Numbered from the stretch's first letter, positions 39,241-48,529 are shown. The stretch is 64,000 nucleotides of DNA from Microbacterium sp. GCS4 (GCF_001262495.1 NZ_LGYE01000002.1:362368-426367), one strand, 5' to 3'. The notes: generated by a model not told the origin, from the letters alone. Program-made: numbers and translations.

Positions 39241-40265
39241 ACGCGGGGCTGCTGCTGAGTGATGCAGTGGATGCCGCCGCCGCGGTCGAACAGGGGACGG
39301 GCGTCGACCGTGACGACGCGGCGCCCGGGGTAGGCGTCCGACAGGATCCCGCGCGCCGCGGCATCCGCCTTCTCGTCTCCGAAGCCGCACGCCACGACGC
39401 CGTCGTTGGTCACGAGGTGGTTGACGTAGCTCCAGTCCACGAAGCCCTCGTCGTCGCGCAGCGTCGCGGGGGCCGGCAGGTCGGTGATCTCGAAGCGCCG
39501 ACCCGCGGCATCCGTCTGCTCCGACAGGTGTGCGCGCAGCGCGCGGGTGACCTCGTGGTCGGGGTGATCCGGGTCGTGCTGCGCGTGCAGCAGCAGACGC
39601 CCGGGGGAGGTGAGCGTCGCGACGATGTCGACGTGCCCGTTCGTGCCGAACTCGTCGTAGTCGCGGGTGAGGCCGCGCGGCAGCCATACGGCCTTCGTCG
39701 CCCCGATCGTCCTCGCCATCTCAGCCTCGACGCGCTGTCGGTCGGCGTAGGGGTTGCGTCGCGGGTCGAGCTGCACGGTCTCGGTGAGCAGTACGGTGCC
39801 TTCACCGTCGACGTGGATGCCGCCGCCCTCGTTCACGAGCGTCGAGCTGACGAGCTCGGCGCCGACCGCGCCGGCGATGATGCGGGCATGCTCGGCCGCC
39901 TTGCGCCACTGCGCCCACGCGGGGGCGCCCCACCCGTTGAAGATCCAGTCGACCGCGCCCAGCACCCCGGGTCGCTCGTCGTCGACCACGAACGTGGGGC
40001 CGGAGTCGCGCATCCAGAATTCGTCGACCGGGGCCTCGACGATCTCGACGCCGCCGCCCAGCATCCGTCGCGCACGATCGATCTCGGACGGGTCGACGAG
40101 CATCGTGACGGGCTCGAACTCGGCGACGGCGTGCGCGACCGCCGTCCAGGTCGTGTAGCCCTCCTCGCGTTCCGAGGCGCTCTCGCCGAGCGTCACCCCT
40201 TCGGCGGGGAACGCCATCCAGGTGCGCTCGTGCGGCGCGATCTCGGCGGGCATGTGCCAGGCCAT
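39228..40265 (-). CDS. aguA: Agmatine deiminase
   Basis: A 345-residue peptidyl-arginine-deiminase-fold enzyme converting agmatine to N-carbamoylputrescine. It opens MPAEIAPHERTWMAFP, has VDEFWMRDSGPTFVVDD, LVNEGGGIHVDGEGTVLLTE, NGHVDIV and the catalytic Cys in DRGGGIHCITQQQP. The last five residues (RVSGR) come from the adjoining repeat. RBS GAGGAG. It is divergent from a TetR gene that probably controls it. Confidence 0.92.
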   Translation of the reverse strand: MAWHMPAEIAPHERTWMAFPAEGVTLGESASEREEGYTTWTAVAHAVAEFEPVTMLVDPSEIDRARRMLGGGVEIVEAPVDEFWMRDSGPTFVVDDERPGVLGAVDWIFNGWGAPAWAQWRKAAEHARIIAGAVGAELVSSTLVNEGGGIHVDGEGTVLLTETVQLDPRRNPYADRQRVEAEMARTIGATKAVWLPRGLTRDYDEFGTNGHVDIVATLTSPGRLLLHAQHDPDHPDHEVTRALRAHLSEQTDAAGRRFEITDLPAPATLRDDEGFVDWSYVNHLVTNDGVVACGFGDEKADAAARGILSDAYPGRRVVTVDARPLFDRGGGIHCITQQQPRVSGR

Positions 40266-40308
40266 GTGCTCGTCTCCTCGCTGTCTCTGCGGCTCCGCAG
40301 CGACGCTA

Positions 40309-40324
40309 TTGAACATGCGATCAA
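40309..40324. promoter_or_regulatory. Candidate TetR operator (TTGA-N8-TCAA)
   Basis: A dyad between the divergent agmatine deiminase and TetR genes, 8 bases before the -10 box TACGGT (40332-40337). Its position allows control of both directions. Confidence 0.45.
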
Positions 40325-40331
40325 CGAGTGC

Positions 40332-40337
40332 TACGGT
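40332..40337 (+). promoter_or_regulatory. -10 box of the leaderless TetR gene
   Basis: TACGGT lies 5 bases before a GTG (40343) and 8 before the ATG (40346). Either could be the start of a leaderless message. Confidence 0.45.
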
Positions 40338-40345
40338 AGCCCGTG

Positions 40346-40990
40346 ATGACCAGCACGTCAAGACCCGCGGCACCGCGACGGCTTCCCCCGGAGGAGCGGG
40401 AGCGGTCGATCGTCCACGGCGCCATCGGCCTCGCCTCCGAGAGCGGCCTCGAGGCGTTGACCGTGCGCGCCATCGCCGCTCGCGTGGGGGTCACGCCCGC
40501 GCTCGTCGCGCACTACCGACCCGTCATGGACTCCTTCGTCGCCGAGGTCTTCACGTCGATCGTGTCGGCCGAGCGCGACGAGGTCATCGCCTCCTACGAC
40601 CCCGCACTCGACCTGCGCACCAACCTGCTGCGGCTCATCGAGACGCTGCTCGACGATGCGCGCGACGACGTCGCGATGGTGTGGGCGCAGTCCTGGGCGC
40701 TCGGCGTGCGCAACGAGACTCTCGCCGCCCGCGTGCGCTCCGAGATGGACGGATGGCAGAGCGCCCTGGAGGACCTCATCGCGCGCGCCGTCGTCGAAGA
40801 TCCGCGCCTGCGGGTCGACCCCGCCTCATCCGCGTGGATGCTGCTCGCGATGGTCGACGGCATGAGCGCGCACTCCCTCGTGGGGTGGGCGCCGCACGAT
40901 CGCGCGGCTCTTGCCCGCCGAACCCTGGCCGCCGTGCTCGACGCGCCGGCCGACGACAACCCGCTCGCCGTCGCCGCGGCCGAGAGTTAG
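40346..40990 (+). CDS. TetR family regulator
   Basis: A 214-residue regulator. The HTH at residues ~22-65 is RSIVHGAIGLASESGLEALTVRAIAARVGVTPALVAHYRPVMDSF. The C-terminal domain is a helical ligand-binding region resembling TetR_C_6 (BetI-like). A start at GTG 40343 adds one residue. It precedes the PLP decarboxylase by 10 bases and is divergent from agmatine deiminase, so an amine or polyamine ligand is plausible. Confidence 0.83.
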   Translation: MTSTSRPAAPRRLPPEERERSIVHGAIGLASESGLEALTVRAIAARVGVTPALVAHYRPVMDSFVAEVFTSIVSAERDEVIASYDPALDLRTNLLRLIETLLDDARDDVAMVWAQSWALGVRNETLAARVRSEMDGWQSALEDLIARAVVEDPRLRVDPASSAWMLLAMVDGMSAHSLVGWAPHDRAALARRTLAAVLDAPADDNPLAVAAAES

Positions 40991-41000
40991 GAAACCGCTC

Positions 41001-42374
41001 ATGGCAGCAGACCGCATGCACGCGGCATCACCGGAGTCCACCGCGATCGTCGACGCCGTGCTCGACTACTCGCGACGACGGATGCTGGCCGCAGACGTCC
41101 CGCTCGACAAGCCGCAGACGCCGGCCGAGCTGAACCGCCTCGTCGGCACGACGATCACCGACCGGGGACTCGGAGCGCAGCGCGCCCTCAGCGTGTTCGA
41201 GCACATCCTCGCGCCGGCGTGCCTCACGACCAGCCACCCGTCCTACCTGTCGTTCATCCCCACGGCGCCGACGATCGCGTCGATCGCGTTCGACCTGGTC
41301 GTCTCGGCCTCCGGGCTCTACGGCGGCAGCTGGCTCGAGGGCGCGGGCGCGGTGCACGCCGAGAACGAGGTGCTGTCGTTCCTCGCCTCCGAGTTCGGGC
41401 TGCCCGACTCGGCCGGCGGCGTCTTCGTGCAGGGCGGCACGATCGGCAACCTGTCGGCTCTCGTGGCCGCGCGCGAGTCCGCGAAGGCACGCCTCGCCGA
41501 GCGCGGCGTCGAGCCGCCCGCGCGCTGGAAGATCCTGTGCAGCGTCGAGGCGCACTCCTCGAACAAGTCGGCCGCGAAGGTGATGGACGCCGACGTGCTG
41601 CTCGTACCCGCGGGCGATGACGGAGTGCTGCGGGCGGATGCCGTGCGCGCGGCGCTCGAGGAGCACGGCGACGAGATCTGCGCCGTGGTGGCGACCGGCG
41701 GATCGACGAACTTCGGCATCGTGGACGACATCCGAGGCATCGCGGCGCTCAAGGACGACTTCGACTTCTGGCTGCACATCGACGGCGCCTACGGTCTCAC
41801 CGCGATGCTCGCGCCCGAGGCCCGCCCGGTGTTCTCGGGTGTGGAGCGTGCCGACTCGGTGATCGTCGACCCGCACAAGTGGCTGTTCGCGCCCTTTGAC
41901 TGCTGCGCGCTGATCTATCGCGACCCCGAGGCCGGGCGTCGCGCGCACACGCAGCACGCCGAGTACCTCGACACGCTCACGGATGCCGGGGACTACAGCC
42001 CGTCCGACTACTCGATCCAGCTCACGCGTCGTCCCCGGGGCCTGCCCCTGTGGTTCTCTCTCGCGACTTACGGAGTGGAGGCGTATCGCGACGCCGTCAG
42101 CGCGACGCTGGCGCTGACGCAGCGCATCGCGGCCGAGATCGCCGCACGCCCCGAGCTGCGGCTCGTGCGCGACCCGCAGCTCTCGGTCGTCGTGTTCGAG
42201 CGCGAGGGATGGGAGCGCGCCGACTACGACCGCTGGTCCGACGAGCTGCTCGACTCGCAGCGCGCGTTCGTGGTGCCGAGCTCGCACCGCGGGCGGCCGA
42301 ACACCCGCTTCGCGATCCTCAACCCGCTCACCACGTTCGAGGAGCTCACCGGCATCCTCGACACCATGAAGTGA
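41001..42374 (+). CDS. PLP-dependent group II decarboxylase
   Basis: A 457-residue decarboxylase of the aromatic-amino-acid/glutamate decarboxylase fold. It shows SHPSYLSFIPTAPT, GVFVQGGTIGNLSALVAAR, the Asp of WLHIDGAYG, and the PLP Lys in VDPHKWLFAPFDCCAL. Substrate could be an aromatic or a basic amino acid. Placement behind the TetR gene and opposite agmatine deiminase suggests amine metabolism. RBS AGGAAA. Confidence 0.88.
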   Translation: MAADRMHAASPESTAIVDAVLDYSRRRMLAADVPLDKPQTPAELNRLVGTTITDRGLGAQRALSVFEHILAPACLTTSHPSYLSFIPTAPTIASIAFDLVVSASGLYGGSWLEGAGAVHAENEVLSFLASEFGLPDSAGGVFVQGGTIGNLSALVAARESAKARLAERGVEPPARWKILCSVEAHSSNKSAAKVMDADVLLVPAGDDGVLRADAVRAALEEHGDEICAVVATGGSTNFGIVDDIRGIAALKDDFDFWLHIDGAYGLTAMLAPEARPVFSGVERADSVIVDPHKWLFAPFDCCALIYRDPEAGRRAHTQHAEYLDTLTDAGDYSPSDYSIQLTRRPRGLPLWFSLATYGVEAYRDAVSATLALTQRIAAEIAARPELRLVRDPQLSVVVFEREGWERADYDRWSDELLDSQRAFVVPSSHRGRPNTRFAILNPLTTFEELTGILDTMK

Positions 42375-42448
42375 GGGCGGGTCGCGCTGATCCACGGATC
42401 TGACGCGCACGCCCCCATCCGGTCCCGCCTCCGCGACGAACGACCAGC

Positions 42449-43132
42449 ATGCGCCGCCGCCGATCTCTCGCCTCCGTGATCGCCCTCGCCCTGGGCCTGA
42501 CGGCGTGCAGTCCGTCGCCCGCCCCGGACGCGTCGCCCGCTCCGGGCGACGGGCCGGTGGCCGCCTTCTACGGGGACTCGTACACGCTCGGAACCGGAGC
42601 GAGCGACGAAGCAAATCGCTGGTCGACCGTCATCAGCGCGTCGCGGGGATGGCGAGAGTTCAACCCCAGCGTGAACGGGCTCGGGTTCGTGAACCAGCGG
42701 CGCTCCTTCGGCGAGGACGACCTGCCCGCGCTGATCATCGCGGAGGATCCCGACATCGTCGTCATCACGATGGGACTCAACGACAACTTCAGCTACGCCC
42801 ACCGGGCCGACCGCATCCGTGAGGCCATCGTCGAGGACTTCACCCGGCTGCACGACGCACTCCCCGACGCGCGCTTCGTCGTGGTCGAGCCGTTCTGGTA
42901 CACCGAGGACCGCCCCGACTCCGTCGAGATCATCAGCGGGTGGGTCCAGGACGCCGCGTCGACGATCGGCGCCGACTGGATCCCGGGAGCGAGTCACTGG
43001 CTCGACGAGCACTATGCCGGGTCGGAGGACAGCTGGATGGCGGCGGATGGACTGCATCCGTCCGACGAGGGGTACGCGCAGATGGCAGAGCGGATGGATG
43101 CCGCGCTGAAGGAGCTGGACCCGCCGCTCTAG
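42449..43132 (+). CDS. SGNH/GDSL-type lipoprotein hydrolase
   Basis: A 227-residue secreted lipoprotein (lipobox LTAC, then a Pro/Ala/Ser linker). Block I is AAFYGDSYTLG with the nucleophile Ser, block III GLNDN, and block V ADGLHPSDEGY with the catalytic Asp/His. Such enzymes remove acyl or acetyl groups from polysaccharides or lipids. No clear Shine-Dalgarno sequence. It converges with the esterase gene. Confidence 0.85.
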   Translation: MRRRRSLASVIALALGLTACSPSPAPDASPAPGDGPVAAFYGDSYTLGTGASDEANRWSTVISASRGWREFNPSVNGLGFVNQRRSFGEDDLPALIIAEDPDIVVITMGLNDNFSYAHRADRIREAIVEDFTRLHDALPDARFVVVEPFWYTEDRPDSVEIISGWVQDAASTIGADWIPGASHWLDEHYAGSEDSWMAADGLHPSDEGYAQMAERMDAALKELDPPL

Positions 43133-43173
43133 GGGAGTCCCGATGCACTGCGCGGCGAAACCGTCAGCTCCTC

Positions 43174-44253
43174 TCAGCGCGTCGTGTGCGCGTCGAGGAA
43201 GTCGAGAGTCCGCTCCAGGGCGGTCTGCGCGTCGGGCATGTCGAGGTGGAACTGATACTCGTGGGGCAGCGACGGCTCGTGCGGCGCGGGCCAGAACAGC
43301 GTCGTGACGTCGACGCCGAGCTCGTCCAGCCGCTGCGCCATCGGGATCGACTGCAGCCACGTGAGGCCGTCGCCGTTGCCGCCGGAGATGTACGTCGTGG
43401 GGAAGTCGGCGGTGACCCAGTCGATGGTCGACATGGTGGCGCCGGTCGAGTCCTCCGCCCAGGTCTTGGTCCCCGAGTACGCCCACATCGCCGACTTGAA
43501 GCCCCATCCGGCCACACCGTCGAGGCGCGCGAGCGCGGCGAGGTCGTACACCCCGCAGTTGAGGATCGTGGCGACGAGCTGCGATGCCTCGATCGAGGGC
43601 TCGACACCGAGGATGTCGGCATAGTCCGGATTCGTGACGAGGGTCGCCATCTGGCTCGCGAGCTGCCCGCCGGCGGAGTCTCCGGCTAGGACGATCTGCT
43701 GCGGGTCGACCCCGAGGTCGGCGGCGTGCTCGTCGATGTACGCCAGCGCCTCGTTCAGCTGCGTCACGGCGAGCGGGTACACGCCTTCGGGGCCGATCGT
43801 GTAGTTCACGCCGATGGTCGTGTAGCCCTCGGCTGCGAGGATGCGCAGGTACGGGGCGACGTTCTCCTTCTCGCCCGAGATCCACGCGCCGCCATGGATC
43901 CACACCACGGTCGGCAGGGGACCGGACGCGGATGCCGGGGCGAAGACGTCCATGGTCGTGTCGGCGCCGGCATCGCCGTATGCCATGTCGAGGTGCTCGG
44001 TGAGCTCGACGTCGGGCACGTGCTTCTGCATCTCGGCCGCGGTCTCGGCGCCGCCCTTCTCGAACACAGCCCGGATGAGGATCGCCGACGGCCAGGGCGA
44101 CAGCGACGTGACGATTCCGATGATCACGGCCACGACGGCCACCATGAGGAGTGCGATCTTCGTCCGGCGCCAGCGACGCTCGCGGCGGATCGGCCGGGGA
44201 CGCTGGTCGTCGGTCATCGTCGCGGACTGCTCCGCGGGCGCGCTCGTGGTCAT
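43174..44253 (-). CDS. Membrane-anchored alpha/beta hydrolase (HSL/esterase type)
   Basis: A 359-residue protein with a basic cytoplasmic N-terminus (RPIRRERRWRRTK), one transmembrane helix at ~32-52 and an exported hydrolase domain. The oxyanion motif is VVWIHGGAW, the nucleophile elbow GDSAGG, the Asp probably in the GGNGDGLTW loop and the His in LPHEYQFHLDM. It hydrolyses an ester or amide of unknown nature. Confidence 0.85.
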   Translation of the reverse strand: MTTSAPAEQSATMTDDQRPRPIRRERRWRRTKIALLMVAVVAVIIGIVTSLSPWPSAILIRAVFEKGGAETAAEMQKHVPDVELTEHLDMAYGDAGADTTMDVFAPASASGPLPTVVWIHGGAWISGEKENVAPYLRILAAEGYTTIGVNYTIGPEGVYPLAVTQLNEALAYIDEHAADLGVDPQQIVLAGDSAGGQLASQMATLVTNPDYADILGVEPSIEASQLVATILNCGVYDLAALARLDGVAGWGFKSAMWAYSGTKTWAEDSTGATMSTIDWVTADFPTTYISGGNGDGLTWLQSIPMAQRLDELGVDVTTLFWPAPHEPSLPHEYQFHLDMPDAQTALERTLDFLDAHTTR

Positions 44254-44310
44254 GGAAACCCCTCTCCGCGCTCAGTGTGCCAGTATTCCGGTTCGGCGTG
44301 CGCGGATGAC

Positions 44311-44398
44311 GCCCCGATCTGCGGAGCCCGTCCCGATCCGCGGGTGAGTCGCCGGGATCCTTCGGTCGATCGGGACAAGGTCCGCGAATCGGGACGCC
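44311..44398. repeat. Family 2 interspersed element, copy A
   Basis: About 90 bp containing CCCCGATCTGCGGAGCCCG, TCCCGATCCGCGG and an inverted ending CGAATCGGGACG, so its ends are partly complementary. It matches a second copy at 49317-49423. It occupies much of the 371-base gap 44254-44624, whose remainder (44400-44600) shows no gene; a possible -10 TATCGT lies at about 44503. Confidence 0.75.
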
Positions 44399-44624
44399 AG
44401 GGGACAGGACGGAGGCACCGCGGCGGCTGAACCGCCAGGGGTGAACCCACGGTTCGGCGTCGACGGCGCACGAGACGGCCGTTCCGCGACATCGGTGTCG
44501 CCTATCGTGAGAGGAGGCACTCGCCTCCGCGCCGATCCGCGCCGCACCACCCCCGTCTCTCCGGAGCCCCGATGTCCCTCTGCACTCCTGCGCCCGCGCG
44601 CCGCCGTTCTGACGCGGATCCGAC

Positions 44625-46217
44625 ATGACCACCACCGTCGGTGAGGTCTTCGCCGAGGGTGTCTGGGGTCGGGGATGCCGTGTCCGGGCCATTCTGTCGG
44701 TCGTGGGTTTCTGCGGACATCAGCTGGCCGAGGTCATGGTGCCCGTCGCGGTCGGCGTGGTGATCGATCGGGCGATCGGCCCGGGTGACCCGGTCGCGCT
44801 CGGTTGGGCGCTCGCCTTCCTCGTCGCCGTGTTCGCGGTGCTGATCTGTGCCTGGCAGCTCGGCGACCGCTCCGGCACCGTCGTCTACGCGCGCGGCGAG
44901 CACGCGCTGCGGCAGGGGGTGCTCGGGCTCGCGCTGCACCGGCGCACCCGCCGCCCTGCGGGCGAGGTCCTGACGATCTCCTCCTCGGATGCCGGGCAGA
45001 CCGCCGGGTTCTTCTGGGTCATCGCCGAACAGGCGGCCGCCGCGACCGCGGTGCTCGTCGCCTGTGTGACGCTGCTCGTGATCGCGTGGCCGCTCGCGAT
45101 CGCCGTCGTGATCGGCACGCTCGTGCAGGCGTTCCTCGTGCATCTCGTCAGCGGCGGGTTGCGGCGCCGCGGCTATGAGGCGCAGAAGCGGGCGGCGCGC
45201 CTCGATGCCGTGAGCACCGACTTCGCGACGGGGCTGCGCGTGCTGGGGGCGCTGGGCGGAGCATCCCGCGCCACCGAGCGCTACGTCGCCGAGAGCGCGA
45301 TCGCGGCCGAGGCCGCCTATCGTGCCGAGAAGGCCGCCGCCGGCCTCACGGCGCTGAACCTCCTGGTGAGCGGACTCGCGTTCACCGGCATCGCGATGCT
45401 CGGCGGATGGCTCGCACTCGACGGCGCCATCACGGTCGGCGGCTTCGTCACGGCGATGGGCCTCGCGCAGACGATCCGCGGGCCCCTGCAGTCGCTCGGC
45501 TACCTGCCGGCCGCGATCGCCTCGAAGCACGGCTCGGCGCGGCGCATCGCGGAGTTCTCGGCCGAGACGGGCGCGGTCGCGGACGGCGTCGGGTCATCCG
45601 CCGCGACGCTCGCCGTGATCGCGCCCGAGAACGGGATCGTCGCTCGCCTGCGCGTCGCCGGCCGGGAGATCGAGCTCGCGGCCGGTCAGGTCACCGGCAT
45701 CCGCGCCGATCCCGAGCTCGTCGTCGACCTCTCCCGCTTGTTCGGGGGGCTTCGTCCTGCCGAACCCGGCGAACTCGTGATCCACGGGACGGATGCCGCG
45801 AAGCTCGGCGACGCGGCCCTGCGCGCGGCCGTCTTCGCGCCGCCGCACGATGCCGCCGTGTTCAGCGGCACGGCGGCCGAGAACATCGCGCCGCGCATCC
45901 ACGCCGCCCATCTCGCGGCGTCCGCGTTCGACGAGGTGCTGCGCCGGCTGCCCGAGGGGCTCGATGAGAGGGTCGGCGAACGCGGTCTGCGCCTGTCCGG
46001 CGGTCAGCGTCAGCGCCTCCTGCTCGCCCGTGCGCTGCACCAGCCGCAGCCGCTTCTCGTGCTGCACGAGCCCACGACGGCGATCGACCCGATCACCGAG
46101 GCGCAGGTCGCGGCGGGACTCGCGAGCGAGGGGCGCACAATCGTCCTGCTCACCGACCGCGCTTCGCTGCTGTCCTCCTGTCACCGGGTGCACGATCTGC
46201 GGGAGGCGCGCGCATGA
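44625..46217 (+). CDS. ABC exporter half with destroyed Walker A
   Basis: A 530-residue permease-ATPase fusion: ~6 helices in residues 1-320, then the ATPase domain. At the Walker A position (about residues 353-373) the chain reads GQVTGIRADPELVVDL, with no GxxGxGK(S/T). Walker B is LLVLHEPTTAID, where the Mg-binding Asp is replaced by His. The signature LSGGQRQR near 457 is intact. It cannot hydrolyse ATP alone but supplies a signature to its partner, encoded directly after with a 4-base overlap. The substrate is unknown. Confidence 0.87.
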   Translation: MTTTVGEVFAEGVWGRGCRVRAILSVVGFCGHQLAEVMVPVAVGVVIDRAIGPGDPVALGWALAFLVAVFAVLICAWQLGDRSGTVVYARGEHALRQGVLGLALHRRTRRPAGEVLTISSSDAGQTAGFFWVIAEQAAAATAVLVACVTLLVIAWPLAIAVVIGTLVQAFLVHLVSGGLRRRGYEAQKRAARLDAVSTDFATGLRVLGALGGASRATERYVAESAIAAEAAYRAEKAAAGLTALNLLVSGLAFTGIAMLGGWLALDGAITVGGFVTAMGLAQTIRGPLQSLGYLPAAIASKHGSARRIAEFSAETGAVADGVGSSAATLAVIAPENGIVARLRVAGREIELAAGQVTGIRADPELVVDLSRLFGGLRPAEPGELVIHGTDAAKLGDAALRAAVFAPPHDAAVFSGTAAENIAPRIHAAHLAASAFDEVLRRLPEGLDERVGERGLRLSGGQRQRLLLARALHQPQPLLVLHEPTTAIDPITEAQVAAGLASEGRTIVLLTDRASLLSSCHRVHDLREARA

Positions 46218-47953
46218 GCGACGAGAAGCTCCCGATCGCGACCCGTCGCGACACCGCCCGGGGGCTGCTGACCGCGCTCGGCCACCGCCGGGGCCTGGTG
46301 CTCGCCTCGATGCTCGCGCTGTGCGCGGGTGTCGGTGCCGCGCTCGTCGCTCCGTGGGTCATCGGCCTCATGGTCGACGACATCGTGGCCGACGGCGGAG
46401 CGCTCCTGCCCTTCGGCCTCGCGCTCGCCGGGTCGCTCGCGGCGGGCGCCGCGCTCACCTGGGTCGGCCGGGTGCTGCTCGCGCGCCTCGGCCAGGGGAC
46501 GATCCGCGAGGTGCGCGAGGCCGCGTTCGGCACCGCGCTCGCCCAGCCGACGGCGCGCATCGAGGCGGCCGGCACGGGCGATCTCGTCGCGCGGCTGTCC
46601 GGTGACGTCCGCGCGGTCGGCGAGGTCGTCGAGGAGGCGCTGCCCGCCTTCCTCACGGCCCTGTTCGGCATCGTGCTCAGCCTCCTCGGCCTCGGACTGC
46701 TGGATTGGCGCTTCGCCCTCGCGGCGCTCGCCGCGGCTCCGATCCAGTACTTCTCGCTGCGCTGGTTCCTGCGCCGCTCCGCCCCGGTGTACCGCGAGCA
46801 CCGGGTCGTGGTCGCCGAGCGCGGTCAGCGCACGATCGAGGCGGTGCGCGGCGTCGACACGGTCCGCGCCCTGCGCGCGGAGGACCTGCATCTCGACCGC
46901 ATCGCCGAGTCCAGCGAGCAGGCGATCGCGCTCGAGGTGCGGGCCACGAAGGTGCGCAACGACTTCAACGTGTTCCTCAACGGCGCGGAGCTCGTCGGCC
47001 TCTCGGCGGTGCTGGTGGTCGGGTACCTGCTCGTCACGGGCGGTCACGTCGAGCTCGGCGCGGCGACCGCGGCCGCCCTGTACTTCCTCGGGCTGTTCGG
47101 GCCGATGGGAACCCTGCTGTACCGGATCGACGAGCTGCAGGATGCCGGAGCCAGCCTCGCGCGCCTGTTCGGGGTGATCGGACTCCCGACGCCGCGCGAG
47201 CGTCCGGCCGATGTCGCATCGGCGAAGCACCACGGTGCGATCGAGGTCGACGGGCTGTCGTTCAGCCACTCGCCGGATCGGCGCGACCTCGACGGGGTCT
47301 CGCTCTCTGCCGCTCCCGGCGACACGATCGCGATCGTCGGAGCGAGCGGTGCGGGCAAGACGACGCTCGCCCGGGTGCTCGCCGGCGCGTTGCCCGTGGG
47401 GGAGGGCACGGTGCGCCACGACGACCGGGGCATCGAGGACTGGCATCCGCACGACCTCCGCGATGCGGTCGCGATGCTGAGCCAGGAGCCGCACGTGTTC
47501 GCGGGGACGGTCCGCGACGACCTCGCCCTGTTCGGCGACGGCGACGAGGAACGGATGCGCGCCGCGATCGACCGTCTCGGCGCCGACTGGATCCTCCGGC
47601 TGCCCGAGGGCCTCGACACCGTGATCGGGGAGGCGGGACATCCGCTGACCCCCGGTCAGGCGCAGCACCTCGCGCTCGTGCGGGTCGCCCTGTCGGCGGC
47701 ATCCGTGGTCATCCTCGACGAGGCCACGGCCGAGGCGGGGTCGGCCGATTCGGAACTGCTCGACGGCGCTTCGCTGGGGGCGATCGATGGACGCACCGGC
47801 ATCGTGATCGCGCATCGGCTGAGTCAGGCGGTCGTCGCCGACCGCATCCTGGTGATGCAGGACGGACGAGTCGTGCAGTCCGGGACGCACGAGGAGCTCG
47901 TCGCGGATGACGGGCCCTACGCCGAGCTGTGGGCGGCATGGTCCCGGTGGTGA
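46214..47953 (+). CDS. ABC exporter half with active Walker motifs and degenerate signature
   Basis: A 579-residue partner subunit. Six helices with the exporter coupling pattern are followed by an ATPase domain with intact Walker A GASGAGKTT (~375), Walker B VVILDEAT (~497) and switch IAHRL (~532). Its signature is LTPGQAQ instead of LSGGQ. With the upstream half it forms one complete site (this Walker A plus the other's LSGGQ) and one dead site. Exporter of unknown substrate. Confidence 0.88.
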   Translation: MSDEKLPIATRRDTARGLLTALGHRRGLVLASMLALCAGVGAALVAPWVIGLMVDDIVADGGALLPFGLALAGSLAAGAALTWVGRVLLARLGQGTIREVREAAFGTALAQPTARIEAAGTGDLVARLSGDVRAVGEVVEEALPAFLTALFGIVLSLLGLGLLDWRFALAALAAAPIQYFSLRWFLRRSAPVYREHRVVVAERGQRTIEAVRGVDTVRALRAEDLHLDRIAESSEQAIALEVRATKVRNDFNVFLNGAELVGLSAVLVVGYLLVTGGHVELGAATAAALYFLGLFGPMGTLLYRIDELQDAGASLARLFGVIGLPTPRERPADVASAKHHGAIEVDGLSFSHSPDRRDLDGVSLSAAPGDTIAIVGASGAGKTTLARVLAGALPVGEGTVRHDDRGIEDWHPHDLRDAVAMLSQEPHVFAGTVRDDLALFGDGDEERMRAAIDRLGADWILRLPEGLDTVIGEAGHPLTPGQAQHLALVRVALSAASVVILDEATAEAGSADSELLDGASLGAIDGRTGIVIAHRLSQAVVADRILVMQDGRVVQSGTHEELVADDGPYAELWAAWSRW

Positions 47954-47962
47954 ACTCCCCGC

Positions 47963-48487
47963 TCAGGGCGTGAGGGCCCGGATGATGCGGCTCGTCGCGT
48001 AGTCGAAGGCCTCGTCGACGTCGCCGCCGAGACGGAACGCGCCGCTGAGCTCCATCTGCAGGAAACCGGTCGCCCACGCGGTGAACAGGCGCGCCGCGTC
48101 GAGGGCGTCGTCGGGGCCGACCAGACCCTCGCAGGCACGGAGCACCGGGCGGGCCGTCTCCCGGAGGGCCTCGGGCGGTGCCGACGAGGTGAACAGGAGG
48201 CGGAACCCCTCGGGCTGGTCGTGCGCGAAGCCGCGATAGGCGACGGCGATCTCGGCGAGCCCGCCGTCGGTGCGCTCGAGGCGTTCGGTGAGTTCGTCGG
48301 CCACGGCCTGGGTCACCGCGACGAGCAGCGCCTCGCGGTCGCGCACGCGTTTGTACAGCGAGGGGGCGCGGACGCCGACGCGCGCTGCGACGGCCTGCAT
48401 CGTGACGCCGGCGGGGCCGTGCTCTTCGAGGATCGCGCGGCCGGCCGCGACGATGGCGGGGAGCGAGGTGCGGTCGGGTGTCGGCAT
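47963..48487 (-). CDS. TetR family regulator (TetR_C_33/WHG type)
   Basis: A 174-residue regulator. The HTH is LPAIVAAGRAILEEHGPAGVTMQAVAARVGVRAPSLYKRVRDREALL (residues ~8-53); the C-terminal domain has FRLLFTSSAPPEALRE and an FLQMELSGAFRLG helix. Start at 48487 behind GGAGAA. It converges on the exporter genes and is divergent from the metallo-hydrolase, with two palindromes in between. Confidence 0.86.
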   Translation of the reverse strand: MPTPDRTSLPAIVAAGRAILEEHGPAGVTMQAVAARVGVRAPSLYKRVRDREALLVAVTQAVADELTERLERTDGGLAEIAVAYRGFAHDQPEGFRLLFTSSAPPEALRETARPVLRACEGLVGPDDALDAARLFTAWATGFLQMELSGAFRLGGDVDEAFDYATSRIIRALTP

Positions 48488-48529
48488 CCGGTTCTCCAGG
48501 TGTCGGGTCGCGTCGGTGCGGGTCACGAT

